From positions 17,147,704 through 17,211,703 of the forward strand of contig CM067521.1 in the NCBI GenBank assembly GCA_034509495.1: a DNA stretch of 64,000 nt. The letters run 5' to 3'. The DNA is from Acestrorhynchus altus (Eukaryota; Chordata; Actinopteri; Characiformes; Acestrorhynchidae). Of this stretch, positions 42,720 to 55,310 are shown in pieces. How positions within the stretch are numbered: position 1 is the first letter of the stretch; every line of letters begins with the position of its first letter. The notes under the pieces are model-generated. The model ran no database searches, had not been told where the DNA came from, and worked only from the letters and a program-made list of their open reading frames with translations. A program made the position numbers and the translations under genes.

Positions 42720-44274
42720 TAAAGTGACATGTATTGTATCTCCAGATACTTGCTAGCCTTAATGTAATTTTTTTTATGACAATTTTACAGTTTTAAAGTT
42801 ACAGTCAGTACATTGTCTTTCTGACGTTAACCTGATGTTCAGTTCCTGCTGCGTAATTAATCAGACCCTGGTTTAGAACCTTAACAACGACTGCATTGAT
42901 TGATGCCTTTCTGAAATGACTATCCAGTTTTTTACTCTTTCCTAGGGTGAAGGTTACACTTCTTGTCTGTTACCCTACTCCACTTTCCCAGTAGCTGATG
43001 ATGATGCTTGCAACCTGAGAACCCGCAGGGGATAGGGGGCTGAGGGAGGTAGTGAGGAGGGGTTTAATGATCGATAGTCTTCTAACAGCAAGGCAGAGCA
43101 GGGTGTGGGTATTTCTGTTGACCCCCCTCTTACAGAAACTGTTCCTCTTTCATAAAGCATTACTGAAATGTATATGGCATATTAGGTGATCGATTGCTGC
43201 ATTCTGTTACACAGACAGGAAACAATGGAACCCACCCACAATGGAGACAATATGGTAAATACATATATGTGGATATTTTATGTTGTTCTCTTCCTTCGGT
43301 GGGCTTGAGGTTACGTGTTCACATCCTGACAGCTTGCAGTCTTTGTAAATGTTGTTACTGGAAGCTCTGACTGGGGAAGAGCATGTACAGTATATATTAG
43401 CTTTAGAATCTGGAATTTCTTTTTTCAGCAAAATAAATGTATAAATTAGCATACTAAATCAGCATTCCCTAAGACTTATCTTATAGCTCTGCCAAGATAC
43501 ATCTGTCCTGCTGAGATAGCCTAAAGGAGTCTGCCGGAAAAGGGTAAGAGGTTAAGATGAGGATAAGCACGGATAAAGAACTTCAGTGGATCAGGATAGC
43601 AGAAAAAAAATCCAAGCACTGCACTCTTTGACTGAAAAATAAAAATAGTCTACTTCGACACCAAATGAATGAATTTTGTTAACTTTAAGAAATTGGTTGG
43701 TAAGTTAAATGGACAAGAATTTATCATCTAAAAAAAGAGAAATTTAAAGCTTGACTGACTATTTACGACTTTAATTTGTATTACAGTTATAAATACATCA
43801 GGAATTCTGTGCATAGTAGTTGTATTTATTTATTTATTTATTTATTTATTTATTATCACTATTTTTACAAATTAAAGCAAACAGAACAGAAAATGTTTAA
43901 CCTCAGTGGCCTTTGAAATCTGTATGTACCTTTATGGTGCAATGAGAATCCAGCATAAAACATGGAACTGATTTTATTTTCTTATTTCTGTAATTATTTA
44001 TTATTTATTCAAAGTATTACATATTATCATATACATGTGATTTAATATTTAGTTTTAATAATCAAGTATTTCATTATCACACGTCGCAAAACTGTAATGT
44101 AACTGTAAATGTAACAAATATGCAAGGGTTAAGAAGGTTTCTGTGTCACAGCAAGAATATAACAAAAGTACTTCTTAATGAAAACAATTTAATCATTTAA
44201 AGCCAAATTACATAAATATATTCCATCAACAACTACAAGTTTTGTAGTATATCTTGATTCCTCTCGAGGCTTTC
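42719..44274. other. AT-rich sequence with (TTTA)n
   Basis: (TTTA)n at 43823-43854; otherwise no recognised feature or exon. Confidence 0.5.
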
Positions 44275-44590
44275 TTCTCAAATACAGGTACTTTAAGCTG
44301 AACCCAGTGCTCACACAGATGTGCAAATCCACACACAGTTTGTCTAGTCTATATAGAGATAGTGGCAGTAGAATAGGATCCTCTGGAGCACATAAACATA
44401 AATCTCTTGGCACAAGGCTCAATGCCAGGCATGAGAGAGAGGGATATAAAGCCCCCCCAGCGCCCTGAACAGTAGAGACATTTACTCTAAATAAACAGGA
44501 TAATCTCCTTTTCATACCTTTGATTTCAGAAGAAACGATGAATGAACAAATGTCCCAAAACTTTTGTACTTACATATACACATAAATATA
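44275..44590 (-). mobile_element. 'ACACTATATGTCC' Tc1-type MITE, second copy
   Basis: AACCCAGTGCTCACACAG, GTTTGTCTAGTCTATATAG, GGAGCACATAAACATAAATC, TCAATGCCAGGCATGAG, GGGATATAAAGCCCCCC and the end TGTCCCAAAACTTTTGTAC match the other copies in order. Confidence 0.75.
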
Positions 44591-45620
44591 TACGTTTTTA
44601 TATGTAAAATATACAGATGCCCAGCTGCACATTACATGTAGATCACATTGGAACAGAAGTAAACATCAACACAGTAAAAAGAAACAAGATTTTTAAAAAG
44701 GTTCTTGAGAAATTTTGATTGACTAAACTTGGTTCTAGATTTCTCCTGGATGCCTCCAGCCAGCATGTTCAATTCAATCACCAGCACACGATTTAACATC
44801 ATTAAGCACTGTTTTAACAAAGCAGGTTTTGGATTAATTATAAATAATACTAGACTCCACTGAGGAGGTTTAGAGATGTTTTAATGAGGGGTGTTTGTTT
44901 CTGGTGAAAATGTTTCAGGAAATAAATCTAAAAAGGTATTTAATGAAATTTGATCTTCATTCAGCTATTATGGACACACCAAAGGGCAAACTAATGTTGC
45001 TTTCTATTTATTTCTGCTCATCATCTGATCTGCAGCTGGACCTCAAAGCAGGAAAATGTTAGAAGAACAAATCGCGGAGTCGTACATTTTGTCCTTGTGC
45101 CTAAAATGGTTGTAATTCGAGCCAAGCTATGCTTAATTTGATTATGTGCACACATATCTGGTTTTTACCCCACCCCTCTGTCTACCCTGCTCTGTCTCTG
45201 TAGCCTTTCTGTTCATTCCACAACTCCTGAAAACAAAGGCTACAATAGGTTTTTTTTGGATGATCCCAGCTGCCAGATGACTGACCTTCAACATAATGTC
45301 AGTTGTTGTTTCTATATAAAAAAAACACTGAAATAATATTTAATGGTTTTGTAAAAATTATGTTGAATTTGAAAATTACATGGCATAAAATGTTGAATTG
45401 ACATTGTTATGTTGACAGACTTGGCCTGTACTTCCCTGGGGCCCTAAACAAACCCTAATAATGGGCCCCCTCACTCATTATGTTCATATGACATGTTCCT
45501 AATTTCAGTCATCTGGGGTGTGTGTCCTCTTTCATTATTTCATTCAACCAGAAGGGATTCCCTTTCCTTATTTTTGTTCAGCTGGGGGTTGTGGGTGGAG
45601 CCTATCATTTTTTTTATTCT
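44591..45620. other. AT-rich sequence, no feature recognised
   Basis: No repeat or coding evidence. Confidence 0.4.
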
Positions 45621-45623
45621 AGT

Positions 45624-45673
45624 AGGGGTTTGGGGGGGGGCGGGGGAGGGGTCCTTTTTTGGGGGGGGGGGGA
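45624..45673 (+). repeat. G-run tract with G-quadruplex potential
   Basis: Three long G runs (10, 5 plus 4, and 12 bases) separated by short C/A/T spacers, with a T6 before the last run. Satisfies G3+N1-7 rules on the plus strand. Confidence 0.85.
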
Positions 45674-45799
45674 CGGTGCTTAACTAATTTATGTGGTTTA
45701 ACTGTTAACGTTGACTTCATTTTCCAAAATGAATTTTGATTCACTGTTGATTCAACCATGACATTGATTCAACACTGAATGATCTGTGAAATGCTGACT

Positions 45800-45945
45800 G
45801 GGATGCCATAGAAGAACCAATTGTGACGTGTAAGAATAAAAAACCTTTAAAGATGAAAGGTTTTCATCTCTAGGGCTCTAAGCTTATTAAAGGTTCTAAC
45901 ACACATTTGTATAAACATGGTTCTTTCTGCAGCATAAAGAAATGC
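45800..45945. mobile_element. 'AAGGTTC' MITE-like repeat, copy 4
   Basis: GATGCCATAGAAGAACCAAT, AAGAATAAAAAACCTTTAAA, TTAAAGGTTCTAACACA and AACATGGTTCTTTCTGC. Inverted relative to copies 2 and 3. Confidence 0.6.
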
Positions 45946-46371
45946 CCATTACATTAGCATGCAGAAGACAACAACCACATCATGCTATTTTTACATTTAA
46001 TGGACTCCCTCTTGGCTGAGATGCTCTGTGAAAGAGAACATAAGAAGAGGAGAAAAAAGAAGTTCTTCGGTTAAGTACCTCTCCTCACGTTAGAGTGAAG
46101 CACAGTAACGAAGACTAATACATGACTTGCGGGAGGGATATCTCTCTCACATCTGGCTTTGACTGATCTCACATGAAGGGAACAGGTCTATCTGATAGGT
46201 CAGAGTGTGGATTAAAAATGTAGCTCTTGGAAGGACAAGGCTCTCATACTAGAGTAAAGCTTGTTTCTCTCAAACCTGTAAAAAGCATTCAAACGTATCA
46301 GTCATCACTAGTCAATAATCACCAATTCCTTTCTACTTACATCTACACATTCTAAGCCATTTTTGCAAAAG

Positions 46372-46715
46372 AAATATACAGTATATGGATTAACGTATTG
46401 GGACACCAGCTTCATTTATTGTTTATTCTGAAATCAAGAGTAAGGATATCACCACACCAACTCAATCCAAAAATATTGGGAGGAGCGCCATCATTCCAGT
46501 GAGTATTACTGCTCCTCAGCTCAGTGCTGGGGGGCTTTATACTCTAGCCCATACCTGGCTTTAGGCAGATGTGTCATGGTGTCAATAGGTTCATGTAAAA
46601 CTGCTCCTATTGCTATTCTAATGACATGGAGTAGATAAGCTGTGAACTCGACAACTTAAAGTAACCGAATGCATTATTTAGATGGAGTGTCCACAAACAT
46701 TTATATACAATAGTA
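46372..46715 (+). mobile_element. 'ACACTATATGTCC' Tc1-type MITE, most complete copy
   Basis: Left end ATATACAGTATATGGATTAA with TATTGGGACACC; right end GTGTCCACAAACATTTATAT. The inside has TGCTGGGGGGCTTTATACTC, CTGGCTTTAGGCAGATG, AATAGGTTCATGTAAAACTG and AACTTAAAGTAACCGAATGC. No ORF. Orientation opposite to the copies at 41.8 and 44.3 kb. Confidence 0.8.
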
Positions 46716-47139
46716 TTTATGTGGGAAGAAAAAGGTTTAAAAAGGTTCAAGTAAATGATCTTTACCAATTTAAACATGTTACACTCGTAACTCTTTTGGT
46801 GTTATTGTACGACATCCCTCTAATAACACTTGTAGATTCTTCATTTATAAATGTATCATGTTCTATGGACAAGATTTTTACTGAGAACAATGTTTATTTT
46901 TTTTAATTTATATAAAAAAGATAGAAATACAAAGTAAATATTACTTTCTAAATACTCTTAAAAATACCTGAAAAATGGTCAATTGCTTAAAGCAAAAAAA
47001 CTATATATAATTTTGAATTACAAAACCTCACACTGTATGATATGTACTTTTGCATTTCATCTAAAACATTACAGTAATTATTGTGTATCATGAAACTGTC
47101 TTTTTATTTATAGTTTTATATACATTTTCAAATTTGCAA

Positions 47140-47482
47140 CTCTGCTCACATTCAATATTTTGGCCATATTTCTTCCTCTATAAATTCAATACTTGCTGCT
47201 ATACCTCATCACCTGTACAGTATCTATATGGATATCTATAATCACTGTGCCACATCTAGTCAATACCTGTTAAGAAACTGTGCAACATCTATTCATACAC
47301 ATTTTTCCTGCTAATAGATTTTTATTTATTTATTTCTACAGCATATGTTCTTTTTGTTTTGTATAATGTGCATCTGTCTCTACTACTGCTCTTTATCTAC
47401 TTACTGTGTATTTTGTTGTAACCATGCAAATTTCCCCCTGTGGGATAATAAAAGGCTATCTTATCTTATCTTATCTTAGAAT
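47140..47482 (+). mobile_element. 3' tail of a LINE-type retroelement
   Basis: Ends GCAAATTTCCCCCTGTGGG, ATAATAAAAGGC and four TATCT units (47458-47477), the typical 3' end of fish non-LTR elements with a microsatellite terminus. No reverse transcriptase sequence is left; the upstream limit is a guess. Confidence 0.55.
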
Positions 47483-47989
47483 GTGACACTTTTATAAATA
47501 AAGAAGCTACAAAGTGTTCTTTAAAGGATGTCATAGAATAACCCCTCACACATCTCAGGTTTTAGCTGGGGAATGAGAATAATCTAATTTTACTACCAGA
47601 TGTCTGTGAAATTTCCGATTGATTCTCACAGGATAAGAAATCTTGGCACAAATGACGAAGGGAGTGACTGTTGTCTTTGCACTGTTTCTTTCCAAAAACG
47701 TCTTAATATACAGCTTATACACTGATGGCATTAAAGTCTTAAAGGACTATAACCAGTTACTCTTATGCTCATGAGAAATGAGAAACAATGAAATAAGAAA
47801 CATACACAATGATACTAAATCATCAAGCTCTCAGTACTGGAAAATTCCACAAACCCATCCATTTCCAGACGATGTCCAGAATATTTTCACAAGTCGATTT
47901 GCACACAGCTTCATCCTTAAAAACCTGAGATCCTCTGGTAAAAATGACTTTACTTCACCTCTCAATGTAAAAATTAATATGGCTAAACT

Positions 47990-48165
47990 GTGTAGAAATA
48001 TTTTCATTGGCAAAGAACCCGGTAAGGACCTTTTTCATCATTTGAAAGGTTCTTCACACCCATATATCTTTTTTACACATATGGCTCTTTCTGGTACCAA
48101 AAGTGGTTCTTGTACTGCATCACTCAAAGACCCATCTGAAGTAGCTTTATTATAAACAGGACCAT
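47990..48165. mobile_element. 'AAGGTTC' MITE-like repeat, copy 5
   Basis: CAAAGAACCCGGTAAGGACC, GAAAGGTTCTTCACACC, CCAAAAGTGGTTCTTGTAC and GCATCACTCAAAGACCC. Lies inside the chance ORF 47778-48155. Confidence 0.65.
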
Positions 48166-48200
48166 TTATCCTGAGCACTCATATCCACAGACACTGTATA

Positions 48201-48604
48201 TTAGGGCTGGACAATATATTGATATTTTTATGTATATCGGGATAAAAACAGAGCAAGATATGAACTGATGGTGATATCATTTATATAGAATATTAAGGTT
48301 TTAAATAACGTTCTGCTTCAAAGTTGCGAAAAAGCTTGTTTTCTGCTCCCTCACTCTGCTCCACCCTCTGCTCTCAGCTGCTTCACTATTCTGCTCCCCT
48401 GCACCCCCATTCATGTGAGACTTTGTTTGTATAAAGAATAAATGAAGATCAAATTTCAATTTGTTGAAATATAGTAAAAAATATGGAAGAAGGATTTCGT
48501 GGTGTCCTATTTTTTTCACATTGTTTTTTCACATCATGCATCATACATAACCACTGAGCTAAAATATACTGATATGATTATTTGTCCATATTGCCCAGCC
48601 CTAC
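48201..48604. mobile_element. 'GCTGGGCGATAT' MITE-like element, copy 2
   Basis: TTAGGGCTGGACAATATATT at the left and CCATATTGCCCAGCCCTA at the right form terminal inverted repeats. TCTGCTCCCTCACTCTGC and GTATAAAGAATAAATGAAG are shared with copies 1 and 3. 404 bp. Confidence 0.8.
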
Positions 48605-48954
48605 CATAAATTATGATAACTACCTCTATCATAATATGATTTCAGTTTGAGTGGACAAAATAGGTGCTGTGATTTACAAATTGCTCTCTATAAGTGTGTC
48701 AGCCACAGCACAAATTAAAAATAACTGAAATGCTCTACTCCACTGTAACTCAGGAGTAGGCTGGTGTACGACCTTGAGTTCGTCTCCCATGAAACTCCGC
48801 AGTGTACATACGAGGAAAAAATAGCTTTCTTTAGAAAAATGTACTCATATTGTCAGAGCTCTGGTTCTGGTTTGTTTTTTTTCCTGTTGGGTTATTCATA
48901 TAGTGCAAACTGTGAGCTGTTTCTCTGTAAAAAAAATAAAATAAAAAAAATACT

Positions 48955-49080
48955 AGACCATCACATCAGGTACCAGTCCATCACAGGTATCACACACACA
49001 TTCACCCACAAACTCACACCAAGGGGCTACTCAGTGTAGCCAGTTCACCTACTTACCTACCATGCTTTTGAGAGGTGGAA
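48955..49080 (-). mobile_element. SINE-like repeat S1, fragment
   Basis: The minus strand has AGGTGAACTGGCTACACTGA, GTGAATGTGTGTGTGAT and GATGGACTGGTACCTGAT, the middle part of the repeat present at 60360-60640. Confidence 0.55.
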
Positions 49081-50129
49081 CGAAATGTAGCTAGAAGACC
49101 TGAAGCGAACAAAAAAACTATTTTGAGCAGCATGTTGGGTTATTCCCACTTTTATCCAGGTGGATGTTCCAGTATCTAGTATTCCACCAGTGGCTTGAGC
49201 AAATGTCCCAAACCGAGTGCCAGAAGAGATCAAGTTAACTGCTCTTATATTTTTATCACTGGGTTTTGATTAAAGTACCATTTTCAGATCCTTCCAACTA
49301 GTATCCGGCATAACTGCTAAAGCCCTCAGGATTCAAAAAGCTCTTCCCGATCCAATCTGTTCAACAGTAAACAAACTATGATAAACCGACAAGGATATCC
49401 ACCCACGCCCACAATCGATTTTCAAATTCATTTTCCACCTCAAAATAATCTTCGGCAGGATGTAATCCAAAACGTCTAGACCACCATCTGGATAATCATG
49501 CTGCTATCATCCAAAAATCAAAGCATTAAGAGGAGTGATCACAAATTCCCAGTCATAGCACGAAAAAGATTGAGAACAAGCCCTCCAGTGAAAAATCTGC
49601 AATTCCTGATTCAAACTCACTTGTATATTTGCAGTATCAGGTTAGTCCTGCATGCAGCCTTCACAGTGTGAAAGACCTGCCAAGCCAGTTATCGAAAGCC
49701 ATCACTCAGAGCAGACTCTCCCACTTCCAAACAAGCACCCAGTACAGAGTGTGACCTTTACATCTTGTCCAAGAGAACATGCTTTGAGGATGTGCATGTA
49801 GATGGAGATCCCACAGATCATACACTGCTGGAGAACTGCTTTGTTTGGACAGCGTCTGTTATCTGAAAGAATTCCAGCATACACTGTAGCAGCTGTGTAC
49901 AAACAGTGGCTGTAGAGGCTGTCAGCAGAACGGCAAATAAAGGCCTCCTTCTCGTTCTCTCCTTTAGCATATTTATAATGAAAATGTCAGAGTAGGCGAT
50001 ATTTTTAAGGTTCACTTTAACAAGAGTTATACTGTGCTAAATAAATGTCAGTATGTTGTAATATACAGTATATTATTATGTATATATACCAATATGTTCA
50101 TTTTATTTATAATATATACTATACATACA
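49081..50129. other. Unique sequence, no feature recognised
   Basis: Short ORFs only. Confidence 0.4.
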
Positions 50130-50410
50130 CTAGAGGTGGGCAGTATGAATTGAATGGTGGTTTAGGACATATGATACGACGTATGATGTGAAAAACATAA
50201 AGTGAGAAAATGAGAACACCCAATGAAATACTATACTTTGTATTTTTAAACATATCTAAATTTGATCTTCACTTCTTCTTTATGCACACTAAGTCTTAAG
50301 CCCCTTCCATAGTGTGTACATGGGAGCTTGAATGGAGGCGGATGGGAGTTGTAATTTAAAAATCATATAAAAATTATAAAACTTGATATATCGCCTCATC
50401 CCAGCTCATG
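50130..50410. mobile_element. 'GGGCGATAT' type repeat, diverged
   Basis: AGAGGTGGGCAGTATGAATT at the left and ACTTGATATATCGCCTCATC at the right resemble the termini of this group; the interior is not alignable by eye. Confidence 0.4.
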
Positions 50411-52828
50411 GTTGACTTAATGTTAGCAAAAGCTGGGTAGTCTTTCAGCCATTCCTAAGTTCTCCACATCCCAGCATACAACAATGCTTGCTTAGTTTGG
50501 ACTTGTGTTAACTTTCCCTGCTTCCATATTCTGCTGAAGTAGTTGTTACATTTAGCTAAGCTTGCTTTAGTGATCTGGGTGTGTTCATTTAAAGCACGAC
50601 ACCATGGTAAATATGGTTTCCATTCCAGGCCACCATTAAAAGAAGCAAAGCTCTTAGATCATATTGACCTCTACTGACATTCAGCCTCCATACTGTATTG
50701 TCAAAGGATGATTATAGCAACCGTTGATTGTTTACCTTGTAAAATTGCACGGTCACCTTATTTATTAGATACAGCAATAATTAACGCTATTACTATTGAT
50801 ATTTGTACCTAAACACAGGCTCCAGGTTTGAGAGAACAACAGATTTCCATGCTGATTTCCTTTCCGCAATACTCCATCTGTCTGTCACATTGATCGACAG
50901 GTGCAGGGCATGGTTGGGGAGGGGGCTGAAACAACAAGGATGAGACGGAGGAAAAAAACAGGGAAAAAAGATCTGGGATGCTCCTAAATCTGATTAACAT
51001 GCACGCCACTAGGCTGCGAGCCCTGACTGAATGCTGTGCACCCGCGTGACTGGTGCACCATTTGCATTCCGTCAATCTTTTCCAGGCAAGCACGCGTCCG
51101 AGTGTCGCTGTCTGATTAGAGGTTTAATGGATGCATGCTTGGGCCTCCACGCCATTGCTGTCCATGTCGGCTGCCCTCTCTGGCCTGGGCAGATCCCTCT
51201 CGGAGTAAAAAAGTCCCATGGCATTGTGAAGTGAATAAGGGTAGTGAGGGTGGGGAGGGGGGAACCACACACACACACAGACAGTGGGAGGAGAGTGAGC
51301 AGCAAACCAAAAATAGCACGAGCCTTGTTAAATATTTTAGGCACTCGGCTGGCAGAAAGGAGTGAAAAAAGAGACCCCCCCCCCCCCCTACTGAAAAACC
51401 TGCAAACAAAAACATGCCGGTGCAGAATGCTGAAGTTCTGACCTGCATTGAAACGCATAAATATATTTATCATTGCTGCATTGCATTACATTTTTGGGCA
51501 AACCTCCAGAGATTTAGCCAAGATGGTCTAAATATATATATATATTTCCTTCAACTTTCATTTCCCCCTTCTTGCCAGGTAACAAACCAACTGACTACCT
51601 CGTTTCCAGGCAGCGCTCCCTCGGCAAACCCGGAGCAGTTATTTAGGTGCTGGCTTCCCCACCGACCAAAATGCAGGGAAAAAGCCCAACGAGATTAGCT
51701 GGTGCCAGGAAAAGCCGACTGCTTTTAGCAGGCGTTAGCAGTGGCCGCTGTCACGGTGCCGACAAAAGGGATATAGTGTGTGTTTGTTTGTTTGTGTGTG
51801 CATGTGTGTGTGTGGTAGAGGGGGTTATTGTGGTATCATGAAGGGAGGGGAACCCAGTGCATCTAGACTATGTGCATAATAACCCATGATGCTTTCTGAA
51901 AACCCCTGGCAGGCCATTAAAAAGAAAGTGACTGAGCTTTTTTTGGGAAGGTGGGATGACTGTCATATGCTTAGGTAACCTGTAGCAATCTCCCTGGACG
52001 TGCAGGGAGGGGGAGGAGGCGCCTGGGTTCAGGGCTTGATCAAAGCACATGGTAGGCATCCAGCCGTGCTGTGTGAGCCCACTGGCATGATAAGTGGGCT
52101 CGGTGATGCCTTGTCCTCTGCTGCCGCTGCTGCTACCTACCATGCATGGCCACCCACAATAGAGCACAGAGGAAAGTTGAGGGCTAATGCAGGTGAGAAC
52201 TACAGCTACAACAAACAAACAGACACAAATATAGAACCCTTGGTTTGTGGCAATCGCATTCTCTGCCGCTGTTCTCAGCTGGGCTACCTTTGTTCTCTCC
52301 CCGAGAGGAGATCAAGGCTTGATGAAAAGGCAGAAACACAAGCTTGCAAGAATACACCCCCCACCTTCCATGTTATCATCTTCCTTGCCCAGCCTTCTAT
52401 TGTAATGTGTTCTATCGTTTTGTCAAAGTACGCAGAGCTACCGTTCTGCATCACTAGTGCAGAGTACAACACCCCTGTCCCAGAAGATGATGTCCAGTTC
52501 AGTGGGTTGTTTATTTTTGGAGAGCAGACTGATAAGTTTGACATGCGAGAGTGTTTCACTAGGCTAGATGAGGACAAGTAAGTAAAGATAAAGACGCTGA
52601 GAAGACTGGAGTTTCCTTTCTGGGTAAGATGCCACATAATGCATTTGTTGACTATATTAAGCTGACCACTGATATATAAATATTAAGTATGTAAAAAAGT
52701 CAAATTCAGTTTAACAAGCCTATTTACCACCCTGTTATAGTTATTCTGTCTCAGAATAAAACACATTTTTCTTTTAATCAGGGCTCAGGGACAAGTGATG
52801 ATAAGTCTTGCAATGCAACAGCCCACAG
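50411..52828. other. Unique, GC-richer non-coding sequence
   Basis: A C13 run at 51377-51389, a short (AT)n at 51530-51545 and GT-rich DNA at 51776-51814. The plus ORF 52000-52581 (193 codons) starts with a glycine run, has no domain and overlaps antisense ORFs; I do not call it a gene. No PCBP 5' exon could be identified. Confidence 0.4.
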
Positions 52829-53665
52829 TAGCCATTTACATTTATGGCATTTAGCAGATGCCCTTATCCAAAGCGACTTACTGCTGTGCTTTGCTGTTCA
52901 CTCGGAAAATATCCTTAGCTAGTAGACAAGGCTAGAATCTAGAGACTCCTCATGCTTAGATCCTGTTGAACACAAATATCTTTAAGAAGTTAAATACTCC
53001 TGAAACAGATGGGTCTTCAGTCTGCATTTAAACACAGTGAGGGACTCACTCAGCTGTTCGGACCCCCAGGGGAAGTTCATTTCACCATTTTGGTGCCAGA
53101 ACAGAAAAGAATCTGGATGCATGTTTTGCAGGGATGGTGGGTCAAGTCGAGCTGTACTTGAAGCTCAAAGGGCTCTTGGTACAGCTCGAGTTTTGACCAT
53201 TGCCATCATGTATGGAGGAGCTGGTCCATTTTTGGCTTTGTAGGTCAGCATCAAGGTTTGGAATCTGATGCGGGCAGCTACAGGAAGCCAGTGAAGGAAA
53301 TGCAGCAGAGGTGTTACGTGACTGAATTTGGGGATGTTGATGATGAGCCACACTGCTGCATTCAGGATTAGTTGCAATGATCTGAAGGTCCGCATAGGAA
53401 GGCCAGCTAGAAGAGTTGCAGTAGTCTAGTCTTGAAATAGACAGAAAAGGTCGAATTCTCCTGATGTTGTAATGGAGAAATCTGCATGACCGAGTCAGGT
53501 TTGCAACATGAGCTGAGAACGGTAACTGGTCATCCACAACTACACCAAAGCTCTGTGCTTCTGCAGATGGCAGAGTTCTGAAGGAGAATGGTGAGATGGA
53601 GATGAGGACCAGTAGTTCCAGGAATGAACAGTGGTTCAGTCTTGCTGAACTAGCCACACAGCATA
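52829..53665 (-). mobile_element. L2-type LINE, 3' fragment of the reverse-transcriptase ORF with tail
   Basis: The minus strand encodes SFGVVVDDQLPFSAHVANLT, then ISRLDYCNS, and in another frame KFSHVTPLLHFLHWLPVAAR and TLMLTYKAKNGPAPPYMMA, the C-terminal region of fish L2/CR1-like LINE polymerases. It ends with GTAAGTCGCTTTGGATAAGG and AAATGCCATAAATGTAAATG, the characteristic 3' tail. A small deletion at the CNS-LLAGLP position (about 53415) shifts the frame, and residues before SRLDYC are missing. The 5' end is truncated. Inactive. Confidence 0.88.
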
Positions 53666-53880
53666 GCCTAGACTAGTCTTGTTTTTAAGACCTAAGAGAA
53701 TCTGAGTTTTTGTAGCTAACTTGAAGTCTTACTGAAAATTGTTGCTGTCCTGTCTGGGTCCTCTCAGTGCCCACCAAGCCAACATGCTCATGGTTTGGTA
53801 GATATGAGCAAAAAAAATCATGCCCTGATTCATTTTAGCTGAATGAGAGCAGAGGAAGGCAATAGAAAAAGGTTAAAAAC
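53666..53880. other. Unique sequence
   Basis: No feature recognised. Confidence 0.4.
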
Positions 53881-53889
53881 AGAATGTTA

Positions 53890-54015
53890 ACGTTATACAT
53901 TATATTATATTATTTAAGTCAACATAAACCATGTTGCCTCAGCCATCTAGCTTGTTAGCTTGTATATGTTTATTTCCCAATATAGATAAAAATACTGATA
54001 TATCACCCAGCCCTA
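53890..54015. mobile_element. 'GCTGGGCGATAT' element, right-end fragment
   Basis: Ends TACTGATATATCACCCAGCC then CTAG, the right terminus of the MITE family; no left end. Confidence 0.55.
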
Positions 54016-54841
54016 GCTCATGGCTGAAACCTGGATTGGGTGGGTTTCAGTTAGGCATGGGCTCAGAGTGGTTTGTGAGCTTCCATAGTACCCATTGCAT
54101 TAAGCCTCCAAAGGCTTTCTCTACTGGAGTGGGTTTGGGTAAATATTTGTGTAATGTTTTTTTCATTTTCAAGTCAAGATTGTTCTGGAATTGACCCATT
54201 TCTGCAGCCCATATTTACTTATTATTTTCAGAATATGTCAGTTTAATTTTTCAACTATGCCAAGGAAATTTGTCAATTCCAAGTTTTATATTTGTCCACG
54301 AGGAGCACCTCATGTTCCTCGTCTTCCCTTACTTAGATTTGAAAGTCTATAAAGTCCAAAAGCAGAAAATAGGTCAGCATAATCAATTCATTTCGGAGAA
54401 ACCTGCCGAGATAATAGTAACGATTAGGTTGCATTAGGATGCAAAGAATGAGGGAGGGGAGGAGGGAGGGTGCGCGTAGAGCCCGTACCATAAGGGAAGA
54501 TGATTATATCTTCAAAAATGAGCGCAGCCATCAGCTTCAGGGCTGTCTCATCCCTAATTCATACTGACACCACATCCTTAGTGCTTAATAACAAAGAGAT
54601 CTGCTGGGTAATTACAGACACAGACATGTACACTCAAGGAGCAAGGACCACAAAGATGTCAAACTGAAAAAGAGATGGAGTGAGTTCTGCCTGAAAGAAT
54701 ATACTCTATAAGGAAAGATATACTCTACATGCGATACTGTAAGATAAAAGAACTGCAATGCATTGAATAACTGATGCTTTAGACTCGGGCATATTTACAT
54801 TAGCATAAACACAAGCTCTCCAAGCAGACAACAAAGGACTT
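54016..54841. other. Unique sequence, no feature recognised
   Basis: 54410-54640 is purine-rich then GC-balanced and unique-looking. Confidence 0.4.
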
Positions 54842-54900
54842 CTGTAAGTTGCTCTGAACAAGGGTGCCTTCCAAACGCTGGAAATGCAAATGCAAATGAA
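54842..54900 (+). mobile_element. L2-type LINE/SINE 3' tail
   Basis: CTGTAAGTTGCTCTGAACAA, GGGTGCCTT and GAAATGCAAATGCAAATG match the 'GTAAGTCGCTYTGGATAAGGGCGTCTGC...AAATGTAAATG' tail, in opposite orientation to the LINE at 52829-53665. Confidence 0.6.
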
Positions 54901-55310
54901 CTGTGTAGGAGATGCATAAGAAAGATTGCCATGAAGCAAAGAAAAGGAATAGAATCCATGATTTGTGACTTAAGAACAGATCTCACGACATAATCACAGA
55001 AATGCATGGAATCTGCAGATGCATTAGACTCAAATGAACATTAAATATTTGGCCTTTTTACCTTTTATACACTCTCAATATGAAATTGAAATGGACTGAA
55101 AATACATTACTGGAGTTCTCTGATGGTGTAAGTTCATGTCAGTTTCCTCACATTCAGTGACGCACACAAACAAACGACACTTTGTGGAGAATGTTATCTT
55201 GTGGCGTGGCATACTGAGTAACAACACTGGGACCCACGGTAGACTATGATTCAATTCCACAGCTGGGTAATCACACTAAACTACAACAATAAGAGTTAAG
55301 ACTCCTAACT

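Noticed and set aside
47778..48155. 125-codon plus ORF
   Set aside because: Overlaps the 'AAGGTTC' repeat copy 5 and has no domain.
52000..52581. 193-codon plus-strand ORF with glycine run
   Set aside because: No domain, overlaps equally long antisense ORFs, composition follows the underlying DNA; likely chance.
53142..53657. 171-codon minus ORF as a host gene
   Set aside because: Sequence is the L2-type LINE polymerase end, frame-shifted part way.
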